41,880 nucleotides of DNA from assembly GCA_002751075.1 (NCBI GenBank), contig NAOQ01000234.1, positions 35,657-77,536 of the forward strand, in the 5' to 3' direction. The notes under the pieces were generated by a model. It was not told where the DNA came from and searched no databases. It saw only the letters and a program-made list of their open reading frames with translations. The DNA comes from Ichthyophonus hoferi (lineage: Eukaryota > Opisthokonta > Ichthyosporea > Ichthyophonida > Ichthyophonidae). Positions within the stretch are counted from its first letter, which is position 1; the number at the start of each line of letters is the position of its first letter. Shown here one piece after another: positions 1 through 12,147 of the stretch. The position numbers and the translations under genes are program-made.

Positions 1-104
1 ATAACACGAAAGCCCCAGGGCTAAACATGTCATATACGCGTCATATATAGGTCATACATACACGTGATCTGCAGTGTCTGATCCTGAGTATCCAATAAAC
101 TGAC

Positions 105-3100
105 CAAATGTTGAAAACGATATTTCTCCTTGTCCAATACCTTGAGGGCTTGCAATGCTTCCAGTGCACTTTGATTACCAAGTGGTCCAATAAGAGCCAC
201 ACAACCTACGAGTATGAGGTAGGTGCAGGGGGCATTTATATTCTGTTAGTAGGAAAGGTAGGGGAGAGGCTAGAGGGCACTATAGTATATATAGTATGTC
301 TGCAATGCATGGCTAATTCTTGCGAGTAGTAGTGTGCATAGGTACCACAAGATATACACCATGCTTACTCTACGTGCTTAAGGCTAGAACCTTCTAATGG
401 TGGAAGGGCAAAGAAAAAATGAGAGAGGAGGTAAATAAGCAATCTACAGGGATATATATATATATATATATAGTAATACTAACATCCCTGGGTTCATGTA
501 TTCAAACTATGACACGTGTACACAAGTGACCAAATTAAAAGAACCATACGTCACTACATAAAAATTATGGTATATAAACATGACGTAATGCTTCAAGCAA
601 CTGGCCAATTACCAGCCACCTACCAAAGATTTCCATAATTTCTCCACACATTTCATTAACGGACGAGTCAGTGCTGATCAGTTTAGCCAACACCTGATTG
701 GTTGCTTCAGTCAGAAGATACCATGGTACCAATGCAGGAAGGAGATCACAAATAATCTAAAATAGCAATATCTATATGTCGAAGACACTGTGGCTTAACT
801 GTGGGCAGGCCTATATAGTAAGGATGCATACAATCCACCATGGCTTATAGGCCCTACTAATGCCTACTATACCTTGAGGAGGGTGGTGTTCTCGGCTGTC
901 TGGTAGAAACTCTCAGGCACTTGCATGAACATATATATACAACGGACACTGCAAGGAGAGGAGAGAAGGTTAGGGTGATCGCATAGCTAGAGGACAGACA
1001 CCACATAATATGCCAGAGAAGGATAGAGAAAGGAATTGACTTGGGTAGCAAAAAGCATGGGGGGAAAAGGAAAGAGAGGAATAAAACAGATGATGGGAAA
1101 GAAAAGGAGGAACTATGCGACAATTGTGATTGGTTTAGTGTTATCCTTCTCTTCTCACATCAACCAATACCCGAGTGAGTAGATTATAAACCCGTAAACA
1201 CGTGTTATATAGAGAGGTTTTACCATTCGGTTTGCACTTCCTTCAGGTTGAGGTCAGGATTATTATTCTGTAAATGATACATCTGAGGGAGGGAGAGGGG
1301 GATACCAAACAAGGGTTAACAAGACTGCTGGAAGGTACTGTACTAAATATGGGCTACAGCATAAAGTAGGTAGGAGCCTATTCGATAAGTAAAAGGGGAA
1401 GAAGATAGATGATTGAATGGTGAGCAGAAAGGAGAAAATCACGTGAGAAAAGGTAAGTGAATTCACGACTAAAGGATAGGAGGGATAAGAAAAGAACCAG
1501 AGAATAGCAAGGCAGTAGTACAAGAAGACCTAATAGAAAGAGGAAAGAGAGTGGTAACAGAACGACCAATCAAGAAAGAGTTCAACCGGGGTAGCTTACT
1601 CGTGTGATAAGATCTCGAATAGCCTCCAGGCCATGGTTACGATTGAAATCCAATAGGAAACTGTGGTCATAGAGCGGCCATTAGATTGAATGTTAGATAC
1701 TAGTAGCTCCCACTCACCAATAGAGGCCCGCTAATAACCATATACATATATATACAAGCACGGGTATACCGTCCATCCTATACACTGCCCTACCACACTA
1801 AACACACACACACCTTGCCGGCTCGTTCTTAAAGGCCACTCGTAGGGCCTTCAGATTTAACACCACCCCGTCAATATCTAGCTGGCTGGAGTCCATGCCT
1901 GTAGGGGGAGAGGTCAGACGCAGTGGGTGGTATCCTAGTTGGCCTCCCTTATCTCTGTTCCCTTTTATACGATTGTTTATACCTAGTGTCTTCTTCCTCA
2001 CCCTAGGCCCCCTATCCTCCTGTCTGTATGCAGGCCCATTATTCTACTTCTCTTATTCCCCATTTGGGCCTTTCCCTCTCTTTCTATATATATTTCACCT
2101 TCCGCATTCATGATGTTACTTCCTTTTTCTATCTCTTTTAATTTCAATGTGGTATATCCTCTTCCATTGTGCTTGATTGTTATTGTATTGACCTTAGACT
2201 CCCCTATACTAGAGATAATAAACTCCCTATACTAGAGATAATAGACTCCTATATTAAAGATAATAGACCCTCCCATACTAGCAATAATAGACCCCACCTC
2301 ATTTCCTCACATCCAGTCACCTACCTAGAGTGGCATTAATATTATCTATGTATGTGGAGGCCTGTCGCTGTTGCATGCCATATTTAGCCGTCACATTAAC
2401 CACATACTCCCATTTCTGAGCTCTAGTGTACTTCTCATAGTCGGCACGTCTGATAAATATACGCAGTTAGATTACACATCCCTCCATCCATATTAGCTAT
2501 GGCTAAGTGTGGTGAACCTAGTGCAAGCTTAGGAAAGGGAGAGAGATAAGAGGAATAAGCACATAAATAACAATATACGGTAAAGAGAAATACCATAATA
2601 TACCAGGCAGAATAGTAGAGGAGGGAGGGAAGAGGGGTAAGGTAGGGGGAATACATATATATATATATATATGCCAGTTGGGCACATTGGCCTCTATATA
2701 CATATACAGAAAGCAGCTAGCAGGGACAGAGTGGGAGCAAAGGTAACAATGAGAGAATGCAGCTGGGGTAGATGCTGGACTGACTTCTTCTTTTTAACGC
2801 CAGCCAATTGCAGGCATTGGTTGAACTGCACTTCCAATTCTTCTTCATTTTCGTCGTAGCTGTGAAAGGCCCACAGCCAGTAAGCACAGAGATCTATATA
2901 TACCCTAGCCAATCCCTGAACTACATCTAGAGAGACATAGATGTCTGATACAAGAATCTAGGCATGAGACTGCATATAAACCCATCCAAACCACAATGAT
3001 GTGCATACAGCTCACTTCCACAGCAAACATACATGTACAAACATAACGACCCAATTACAAGCATGTCCGCATGTACTACAGGCTCTATGGTGAGGGAGGT

Positions 3101-6100
3101 AGTATAAAGAAGAGGCCCAGGGGAACCCGGTCATACAGATGACTATGACATAATGTAATGATCGGATGTAGTGCGGATGGTTCTTGGTATTTCTTATATC
3201 TTATATGTAAGGGCCCTAATACACTATATATGCCAAGGAGTTAACGGTTCATGTAGGAAAAGGTTAGACGGAGGACCACTCTAAATATACCATTACCAGT
3301 CGACAGACAGATGAATGGTGAAAGAAATAAATGAACAAAAAAAGGGGTAACCTAATAACAACAGGGTCGGGGGCTACTAGCACAGATGACATTACACCAC
3401 ATTAATTTTTTAAGAAAATAGATGTATAATAAAAACTAACCTTGCAGGTACAGGGACACTACCCGTAACACCCTTCTTTGCTTTCTGTGCAAATACAGTC
3501 ATGTTAATGGTATAATACAAGAGACTGCAACCCCAGTGCATGCCTAGGCCACACACCAAAGAACCGTAAGGGAAGACTCATGCGGAGGGCATAGGAGAGG
3601 AAAGGCTGGGGGCTATGTACACCAATCGGAATGCGCATGTAAAGCCAAGAGACCAATAAACGGGAAGAGAAACGTAATATACAACAGTACAAGAGACTAA
3701 CCGACAAGAGTCGCTTATTAACGGCCTCCTCCAAGTCAACATCTGTGGCCGCCACCTGGTGGGGGGCTTTCTCCTCGGCGTCCTCCCCTTCATTGTCAGA
3801 CGGGGGATTGGAGCTGATTGAAAAGAATGGGTAGTCTCCTTAGTACACCAACCAACCAATGCTTACCACCCCACTTGCTCTCGCTTATACTATACATTTC
3901 TGACCAATAGAAACCAATATAGTAGGTAACAGAAGATATGGATTGGTCTATAGTCACAACTGGGTACTAGGTTTCAGCAAATACTGGTACACAACAATAA
4001 CAAAACATTGAAAATAAATATATATTTAGGAGTCCTGGGCCTAGACCGGCCTCTCTTCTTTCCCTTACTGAGACCATCCCCTACCCTTATACATGCACTA
4101 TCTTTATTCTCAGTTGCATTAACTACAGCTACACCCCATGGGCTACTTTTTGTTATCTATATCGATAGGTTAATAGACCCTTAGATCAAGAGGCTAGAGT
4201 AGGAGGGAGGATGACGTGAGGATAGATCAAGGCAGGCTAGACAGGTATGTAGTAACTGAAAGAGAGAGAGAGGGACCAATACCTAGCATGTCTAGCCTAT
4301 ATTCATACATACCCTTCTTGGTTCTGGCCAGGTGTTCCACCTTTTAAGTTAGTAAATAGGGTGTTGTTTCCTAGATTTTTGGGTGGCCCTTCCTCTCCTC
4401 CTAGGGTAATGGGGGTCTGGAAAACAAATGGGGTTGGATTAATATCACGACCTGAATATTGTCAGTCGAAGGGTGGTGTGGCATATGCATAGATTGCAAG
4501 GACATGAAAATATAATTGGTGGAGAATCATGGGTGAAGATAAGATTAAAATATTATAAAACGACATGTGATTGGCGCTACTGTACTAAGCAAACAGAATC
4601 AACTCTAACTATCCAATCAACCTAACTACCTTCAGTGAAGACATGGTAGATACCAGGATGCATAGATATAGATATAGATATAGATATAGATAGAAATAGA
4701 GATAGATACGACTCTTTTTACTTATGAATCAATCACTTTATAGGAATCTGGCGTACCAGTGCAAACATATATGTATATAGATATAGACCTATAGATGTGT
4801 ATGAGGAGATCTCACCCAGTTTTGTGAAGTTCCCCTTGCCTGGGGTGGGGATGTTTCCGGGGCCAGCTTCTGCACAAGGCCCTGTGGTTAGTATACAGTA
4901 CAGGAACAGACTGCTTGCTGGCCTAGCCATATCTGGGTCTCCTTAGCTTAGGTATCAAGAATAGCGATGCATGATTGGATTGAACCTGTATTAACAAGCC
5001 TACAGTGATAATATCCAATCGATATACATATTTCTTAAGCCAAACATAAAGATATGACCCAATAGCTTGAAGCCTATCATTAGGATGATATTTATGGTGA
5101 TACCTTCCAACTAATCATTTATATCCTGACCTATCCAATCACGCCATGCTTACATGACGTATACAGGGCACTCACCGTGAAGGAAGGAGAGGCCATGACT
5201 CCCCCAGGTCCCACCTGCTTGCTGCGCATTTTATTATACATGGCCTACCCCAAGAGACCACGTATGTGAGTGAGGGGTGTGAGTGCCAAGGAAACCATAC
5301 CGACACTGTCTATATAGGCAGGCCTCTGCAGGAATGTAATAGAGGCCTATCCACATACTCATGTGCATGCAGGTGTTTGGAATATTATACCATAACAAAA
5401 TTTATAGACATAGATACATATGTAAATGTCTGAGAACAAACAAAGATACCCCCCATTTCATCCACACAAGAAAATATATGTACACAACCTCTCGGTGCTC
5501 TATGTAACTACATCTCTATATATTGACTACACCATTCTCCTTTGTCTGGTTTTCTTCTACAAGTACCCAAGGTCCCTGCACTAGAATATTTTTTGGCTAC
5601 ACATTGCACAGAACAATACAATCAATTAAACCCTAACCTTCTAAAGAAATAAAAAACCATCCTGACTCTTTGGGACTGGCCCACCCTCTACTTGTAGGGC
5701 CTATATCACCTATGATAATCTGTGCAATTATAATGTCCTACTCCCATAACTCCCTCCTATCAAGGAAAAGGGCTTAATAGGGCTTTACCTGCATGGCATC
5801 TTCTTGCGCTTGTTGAGGTGTTAGATCTCGTGGGGGACCACCTTGTTCGGTCTATATGAAGGAGAGGGAGATGAAGAGGAAGAGGAAGAGAAAGAGGGAG
5901 AGGAGAAAGGAGAGGGATGAGACAGGACATAGTACATTAGATAATAATGAGATATTGTGATAGGTCCCGTTATAAAAGCTACATCCAATAACACGTTTCC
6001 CTTAATATTAAAATTTTGAGATCCTATATCATAGAATATTGGGTAGGCTAAGCACCCGAGGGGTTTATAATAATTCAGATAGACGTTTAAGCAACTACTT

Positions 6101-8240
6101 ACAAGAATAAACTACGTATTCATTATGTGCAATATTATAAGAGAGAAAGCGCAGGGGGTGTAGACGATGGGGGATTGATAGAGAGAACATAGGGATAGGG
6201 TAGGATGGGAAAGGATAATAGCAAGGTTATACCACTAGGCAGCCTAATTATAAACAACTACTAGCAAGAAAGGCGTAGGTGTAACTATGTAGAGGATAGG
6301 AGGGGTTTAGGTAATGAGGTATGGTTGCTATGATAGATTATCGTCTAGGTAGGATGACTGTGCAATTAAAAATGTGGCTTGCAATTTGAAGATTAAAGTT
6401 TAAAATATGGGGATCATCATGCTTTGTGTAACAGTGTAACGAATAGTCTACTAGGGGCAGGAGCGAGGGAGTAGGTATGGTAGCAATAAGATAGAGAGAG
6501 AGGCCATGAGCTCAGAAGGAAGAGGGAAACTATTGTAGGAGCTTACTACAGAGGCTCGTTCACTGGTCTTAAAATCCTTATCCTCCTTCTTTTTTAAGAA
6601 TTTAAAGAGTCCTCCTTTCTTCTTGGACTTGTCCTTGTCCTTGCCAACACTAGCTGTGGATGCTGGATATGGTTGAACATATATGTAGACAGGGTATGAG
6701 CTACCGCAACATGACAAGAAGTGTCCCAATCATAATGACCAGCCCAGTCCTACCCTGCTTTCCAGTGTACCCCTCTATACCTATCCCTCCTTCACCCTCA
6801 CACAGACGGGCCGTAATAGATCCTCATATAGATATGTGCCTACCTTTACCTGCATGCCTAGCCTTTATATATAATTAACATATTTACCTTTTCCTGCATC
6901 TGATTTTTCGGAAGTATTACTAGTAGACGGGCTGTCGAGGTCTCCCCCGGCTGTACTAGGTGAAGAGGGAGTAGCAGAGGCTGATTCCAGTTTGTCTGAT
7001 GATGGTGCTTTCAGTTTGTCGGATGATGGTGATTTCAGTTTGCCTGATGATGGTGATTTCAGTTTGTCTGATGATGGTGCTTTAGTGCTATGCTCTGATT
7101 GACCAGAACTGCGACGCTTATCAGATTGCAATATCTCTGGTGCTTCTGCAAGAGTCTTGAGGGGAGTATTGGCAATTAACCGCTTCGTGGTGACCTTCGG
7201 TTGGTTCTTAGATGCAGCAGTAGCAGGCTCGCTTTTTTCCTCAGCTACCGTCTCAGTTTTCTCCTTACTTTTTTCTTGCGTTGCAGGCTTCTTTTCGTTT
7301 TCCTTTCCCGCACTAGATCTACTAATAGGCTTGGCCAATGGTGATTGCTTTTCGCCATCTTTCACCTTGGTAGCAGCAGGTGCCTGCTTCCCTACTGGTT
7401 CTTTATTTTCCTTTACCTCAATAGGCCTCTTGCTAGGTTTGGGCAATTGTGTTTTGTTTTCACTAGCTACAGGTGTGTCTTTATTTCCTTCCCCAGTTTT
7501 ATTGCCACCACTCACTGTCGTGGGAATTTGCCGATGGGCAGGTACAGGGGGTGCCAGTTCCTCCTCCTTGTTAACACGCTCGGCATCTTCTGCCGCCTTG
7601 TGAGTTAATTTTTTAGCAATGCCACCCTTTGTAGGACGTGGGGGCGGGATCACAGTACCATCCTTCGAGTCAGCTTCCGAGGACATTTTCTTTACTGGCC
7701 GGGGTGGTGGCCCATTCTGATGGCAATTAAAGAGTTAATAGGGAGAGAGCATATTGAGAAAAGAGAGAAAGAAGGAAAGAAAAGAAGAAATAAGGGAATA
7801 TGATAAAAGATGAAAAATAAACAAACAAGCCGAATTCCAACAAGTGAACAAAAGAATAAATGTAAGAGAATAAGAGAATTTAGAGAAAAGAGAATGAAAG
7901 CTGGTAGACTAATAATCAGCTACGATAGAGCCCCTAACAACTAGCCTATTTTAAAAAATGACGATGAAAATGTTATCAAAATAAAAAGCAAACATTCCAG
8001 AGGTGGTAAGGGACTGTTGATCCTAATAAATGTGTTTGTAAGAGGGGTCCGGATGGAGGTGGGGGGGTACTTGAACAAGAAAATTCAAAAGCACCTTTAT
8101 ACGTTACCATAAATAACAATAAATATAGGGAGGGACTTGATATAAATAAAACATATTTAGTAGGATTATGAATGTGGAGTGTGCCAAGATTGTCGAACAA
8201 AATAAAAAACTTCGCGTTTATGTACCTCCTCTGGCTCCAT
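105..8240 (-). CDS. Diaphanous-related formin, N-terminal half (GBD/FH3), partial at left edge
   Basis: Formins nucleate and elongate actin filaments; the GBD binds Rho-type GTPases and FH3 is an armadillo-type autoinhibitory region. Exons, 5' to 3': 8226-8240, 6888-7716, 6547-6662, 5789-5851, 5176-5217, 4816-4869, 4313-4416, 3702-3813, 3441-3484, 2785-2859, 2325-2449, 1814-1898, 1600-1660, 1224-1267, 873-948, 624-756, 105-205. Together they give 693 codons with phase kept at every junction. Residues 1-280 are low-complexity K/S/P/T/E-rich with two PPPRP motifs, then a basic stretch (KSKKKGGLFKFLKKK). The GBD spans about 460-575: EEELEVQF, then QKWEYVVN, STYIDNI and FLLDFNRNHGLEAIRDL, which follow the order seen in FMNL/Dia proteins. 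FH3 starts near 580 (VQTECVRCIYMF) and reaches ALEALQALKVLDKEKYRFQHL, like the mDia ERFQPL segment. The start MEPEE is the first ATG before a good donor (GTACAT). FH1/FH2 should lie left of position 1. The exact formin subfamily is not resolved. Confidence 0.82.
452..471. repeat. (TA)n microsatellite
   Basis: A pure TA run in the formin intron between the exons at 105-205 and 624-756. Confidence 0.9.
2197..2289. repeat. About 24-bp tandem repeat, four copies, formin intron
   Basis: Four units of 22-24 bp share a core resembling CTATACTAGAGATAATA (2197-2220, 2221-2243, 2244-2265, 2266-2289). They lie just downstream (plus strand) of formin exon 1814-1898, in the intron before exon 2325-2449. 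No function is visible. Confidence 0.85.
2655..2672. repeat. (TA)n microsatellite
   Basis: A TA run in the formin intron between the exons at 2325-2449 and 2785-2859. Confidence 0.85.
4662..4707. repeat. (ATAGAT)n hexamer microsatellite
   Basis: About seven slightly imperfect ATAGAT hexamers in the formin intron between the exons at 4313-4416 and 4816-4869. Confidence 0.9.
6986..7081 (-). repeat. 24-bp coding minisatellite, four copies, in formin exon 2
   Basis: Units lie at 6986-7009, 7010-7033, 7034-7057 and 7058-7081. They encode repeated PSSDKLKS-type octapeptides in the low-complexity N-terminal region. The period is eight codons, so copy number can change without shifting the frame. 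Confidence 0.9.
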
Positions 8241-11200
8241 AGTAAGGACGTTTTAACTGTAGAGATAAAAGAGTTATTTGTTAGTATACCTTCTATAACC
8301 TATATGGGTACATGTATCCTTTACCCCTTCCCTTTAATCGAGCCACTATAATTGCCTTCCTGTAACTCCTTTCTCTCTCTATTCCCATAGCAACTTTCAA
8401 CCCCTTCTTCAAATTTCAAAAACTTATGTATTATTTCCGAGGTATAATATGTGCTGTTCCCGGACTAGTAAGACCTACAACGTATCCAGACTAGATTATA
8501 TTACTTATTTCTTTATGTGTATATTAAGCCAAGCTTAATTCTTTTTAAGTATATATTGTTGAGCAAGTATGAACAAACTGATAAGGGCCATCTTACCTTA
8601 CTAACTCTATGCCTCCTGTTAATAAAAAAAAACACTCCCAATACAATACAGCGATATGAAAAGCCTAGTAACGACACAATAATACTCTATGCTTAGTGAT
8701 AGGAATGGATTTTAGGGCTGTAGGACGTGCATAGTTTTGGCGATCACGACTTGTTATTCCATAAAGGATAGACTAGACGTAGCTATGATTCTTATGAGTA
8801 TTATAACCAATCAAATTATTATAACTACTATATGTATTATTGGCATAATTCGTAACCTATCATTTTCACGATCCTTCCCAATTAAAGTACTGCCTTAAAT
8901 ATCCTGCTTACAATTCACGTCTTAACCAATTTATTTTCCTAATAAGCAAAATTATGTATTAAGCTATTCTGCGGCTGGTCATTAATTAACTAGTTACTAT
9001 GTTTCCTATTACGGAAAGATAGTTTGATTTCGTTCATCGGAATATCCCGGTTGGACTGACTGCTTTTTATTGCAGTAATAGATAGCCTAATTGGGAGGCG
9101 CCTGTGTTATCCAGGTTCATTGCATTGCATACATTGATTTTATGCTACTAGAAGTACTTTATAGTATTTGTATAGCAGTGTCTCTTATGGGTCTGTGCAT
9201 GATAGTGCATGATACTTCTTGCCTCTTCCCTGTAATATTTTTTGCTCCAATACGCATTACTTCTTATTTGTGAAGGCATCATTTTCCATTTTGATTTTAT
9301 GTATAATTTTACGGTCACTTTCCTTTCTTAAGGGAGTAATACTTACGCATCTACATCTTCATAGATGGTTCATGCAAGCACTTTAACTCCTCCTTTTCAA
9401 GGTTATATGATATAGGCTGCCGTAACCCCCATTATACTTACTTTGAGGCATTTGCAGCTATAATTGTGCATAATATACCCGCCATATAGGAGTTGCATTA
9501 GGTTCAACGCTACTATTGTCAATATATTCCAAGTAGTAGGGTGATATACCTTTCCATATTAGAGACATTACCATTATGAACTATTAGAATTTTTGACTCT
9601 GCTGGGTCATTTGACATATAAATATTGTGATCCTAAAAGTCTTAATACGTAAGGCCAGAAATATTGTTACTATTGCTTAATGGATGCAACTTTTTCCTCT
9701 CCAGCTTGATTCTGAAGCACAGATCTAGGGCTAGTTTAGAATCCATGTTGCATAGATTCTCCACATGCCCCTCAATCAAGTACTCCTGTTTTTGATTCGG
9801 ATATGTTAACTGCCTTGATAAAGAGGTAAGCCCTTATATGTAATTCTGGTTGATATTAATTACCCTTTGACCTTTTTTATAGGAATAATTGAATCCAAAT
9901 TATGAAATTGAATGATAAAACCTAATTTTATTAAGCTTTTGTTTTTGGGACCTCAGAAAAGGAACAAAGGAAAAGAAGTACAACCTTTATGCTCATGTCC
10001 CAGATATATGTATATATGCATTCTGTTACAAGATCATTACCTGTGAATGAACACACGGTTTAGCCAAAATCCTGATAACAAGTGGATGATGAAATGATCA
10101 GTCCTATATTAGTTAATCGAATACCGTTCTCACTGAGTAAATCGATTTGTCACATGATATGCGGTATGTGAACACTTACATCAATGGGTAAATTAGTTAA
10201 TCTGCCATCGAAATGGGGACATATAGTTAGTATTCAAATATTGAGGTAAGATCAAACATTTCCAGTGAGTCTCTGTGACCTATTGTAAGTTGTATTAGCT
10301 AATTTGAATCTTTATGATCAGTCCTATTTACAATAATGAATACAACCATAAAAGTGTTAACCGCAATTGGCAAGCACGTCAGAGATCGGAAAAATATAAA
10401 TGAAAACCAAAATAACCAATAAAGCCCCCCCGCCGCTCGCACATACGCGCCCCCTCAGTAAATGCGAAGTAATTCGCAACACAAAACTTTGCATTTAATA
10501 ATTTAACTAAAAAATATCACAGTATTTATGTATATAATCATTACATTGTTATTGTGATGTCTAGTTCACCGTTGGCACTCACATATGGTAATTAGTATTC
10601 AGATCTCTCTCTTGTTCAGAAGTCAGAGAACTGTCTACCAACATTAAATAGTGATAATAGTTATTATTTACATTGTAATATAGCGCCTTTTACTGATCGG
10701 TCTCATTGTGCAATTTCCACATTAGCACCTAAGCGAATCCAAGGATCGATTCCTTCTGACTTAGAACAGTTCATGAAAGATTGCAGAGACCCACTAGGAT
10801 TGTCTTATCTCAATAATCTTACACTATTGTGTCCTTATGTGGATGGCTCATTAGCCAATTCATTAATATAAGAGCATAGGTGCAATTACTACAGCCGGTT
10901 ATCTAGAGAGTCGGCATACGCGCCTTCTATAGGACCTCTCTCATTACAACTCAGCCTTAAACACAGATAGGATCAATTACCTATCACTACTGCTAGCTCA
11001 GCAAAACCATACATTATTCGAAAAACAATTGGAGATACCAAAGCCTGTGGGCAAATTGCTAGAACTACCACAGAATCTCATACATATTTTCCTTAGTCAT
11101 TCCAATGATCCAACTCAATTGAATGCCATTGGTTAATCAAGCATTATACATCTTATTAATAAGTTTAATCTCTGATTAATTGATCAAGGTAATCAACTTT

Positions 11201-12147
11201 GAGAGGCAGATGACTGGCTCATGGAGTTAAAATAACCCAAATATGTGCAAGATACTCGTTCCAAGGTATACATACATATATAAAATTAATGCATATATTA
11301 AATTAAGAATACGCCTGCACATGTAATACTGTTCTTTAAACCTATTCTTTTATAATAGATATTTCTTTAGATTGACTACTCAATGCTTTGCCTTCACGTC
11401 TTCCCTCTTTCACAACTAACAATCAACGGATACATGTATAAAAATTTAATGGTTTACTATAGTGTATTTTTTTTATGTATATTTCTTATTTATAGGTATA
11501 GATCGACAATAAATGTTTAATTAAATTGTAATTTTTTAATGTTTGCCTAATATTTTTCACATACTAAAACATATATAATTCTACGTGGGGCTTTCTTATA
11601 AATGCATACCTACACAAAGAAAACCCTTTTGATATAATGTTGAAAGCGAAACAGCAAAAGCAAACTAGCTAACCAACAAGATATTCTATCCTTATGATGG
11701 GGCTATTAACTTAGGCCTATAGTGGACCATACAAACATAACTAATAGATATAATAATGTAAATTCATTAGCGATATTAAAACGTAATCACCAAATTATTT
11801 ACTGCTATGTAAAATACATGATTATCAAGATATAATGAGATATGCTAGTTTCACATAATACCAGGATACCGTATGAATCATGTGTAGCTATTCTCTTTAT
11901 CTCCTTGCATAATAATATTATAGCTACATCAAGTCCTCTACAAGAAGATCTCCTGCAATTGAAAAGTCTTTTTACAATTTTAAATAAAAAAGACAATAAA
12001 TATCAAAATGATACAAGAAAAGGAATAGCATTATCAGATATCCGAAGTTATTTTTATGTGTACAGAATATTTAGGGTGCAATATGTATTATGCAAGTATT
12101 AGCTTTAACGTACAAGTTTGTATATATAACCATTCATTCAAATCCCA
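8241..12147. other. Non-coding interval between formin start and lipase end
   Basis: This is the 5' flank of the formin (minus) and the 3' flank of the lipase (minus). No frame longer than about 60-90 codons here shows family features, splice support or a recognisable motif. An LTR-element remnant occupies part of 10.0-11.1 kb. The rest is AT-rich sequence in which I see nothing definable. Confidence 0.6.
10020..11080 (+). mobile_element. Old LTR-retroelement remnant, copy A (broken)
   Basis: This copy shares two blocks, in the same order, with 26690-27190. The first runs from about 10020 (CTGTTACAAGATC after a CTTTAT-type stretch) to about 10510 (AAACTTTGC, then an A/T tail). The second is at 11028-11078 (AAGCCTGTGG, then AGAACTA and CACAGA). 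In copy B the second block follows a TTGGCGACCCCGAAGCC tract like a primer-binding site, so the first block is best read as an LTR. Copy A carries about 500 bp of extra sequence between the blocks. The superfamily is not assignable. It is a fossil: heavily diverged, no intact coding region, probably old. Confidence 0.45.

Noticed and set aside
1100-5200. Frequent CCAAT/ATTGG pentamers in formin introns
   Set aside because: They look somewhat enriched by eye, but the expected number in AT-rich DNA is already high and I could not count them properly; a motif count against shuffled introns would decide.
7157-7603. 148-codon plus-strand frame
   Set aside because: It is the antisense shadow of formin exon 2, whose K/S/P-rich codons leave the other strand open.
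9091-9273. 60-codon hydrophobic frame
   Set aside because: AT-rich chance frame with no motif or splice support.
10690-10866. Open stretch of about 60 codons near LTR copy A
   Set aside because: There is no start, family motif or splice context; it lies among fossil element sequence.
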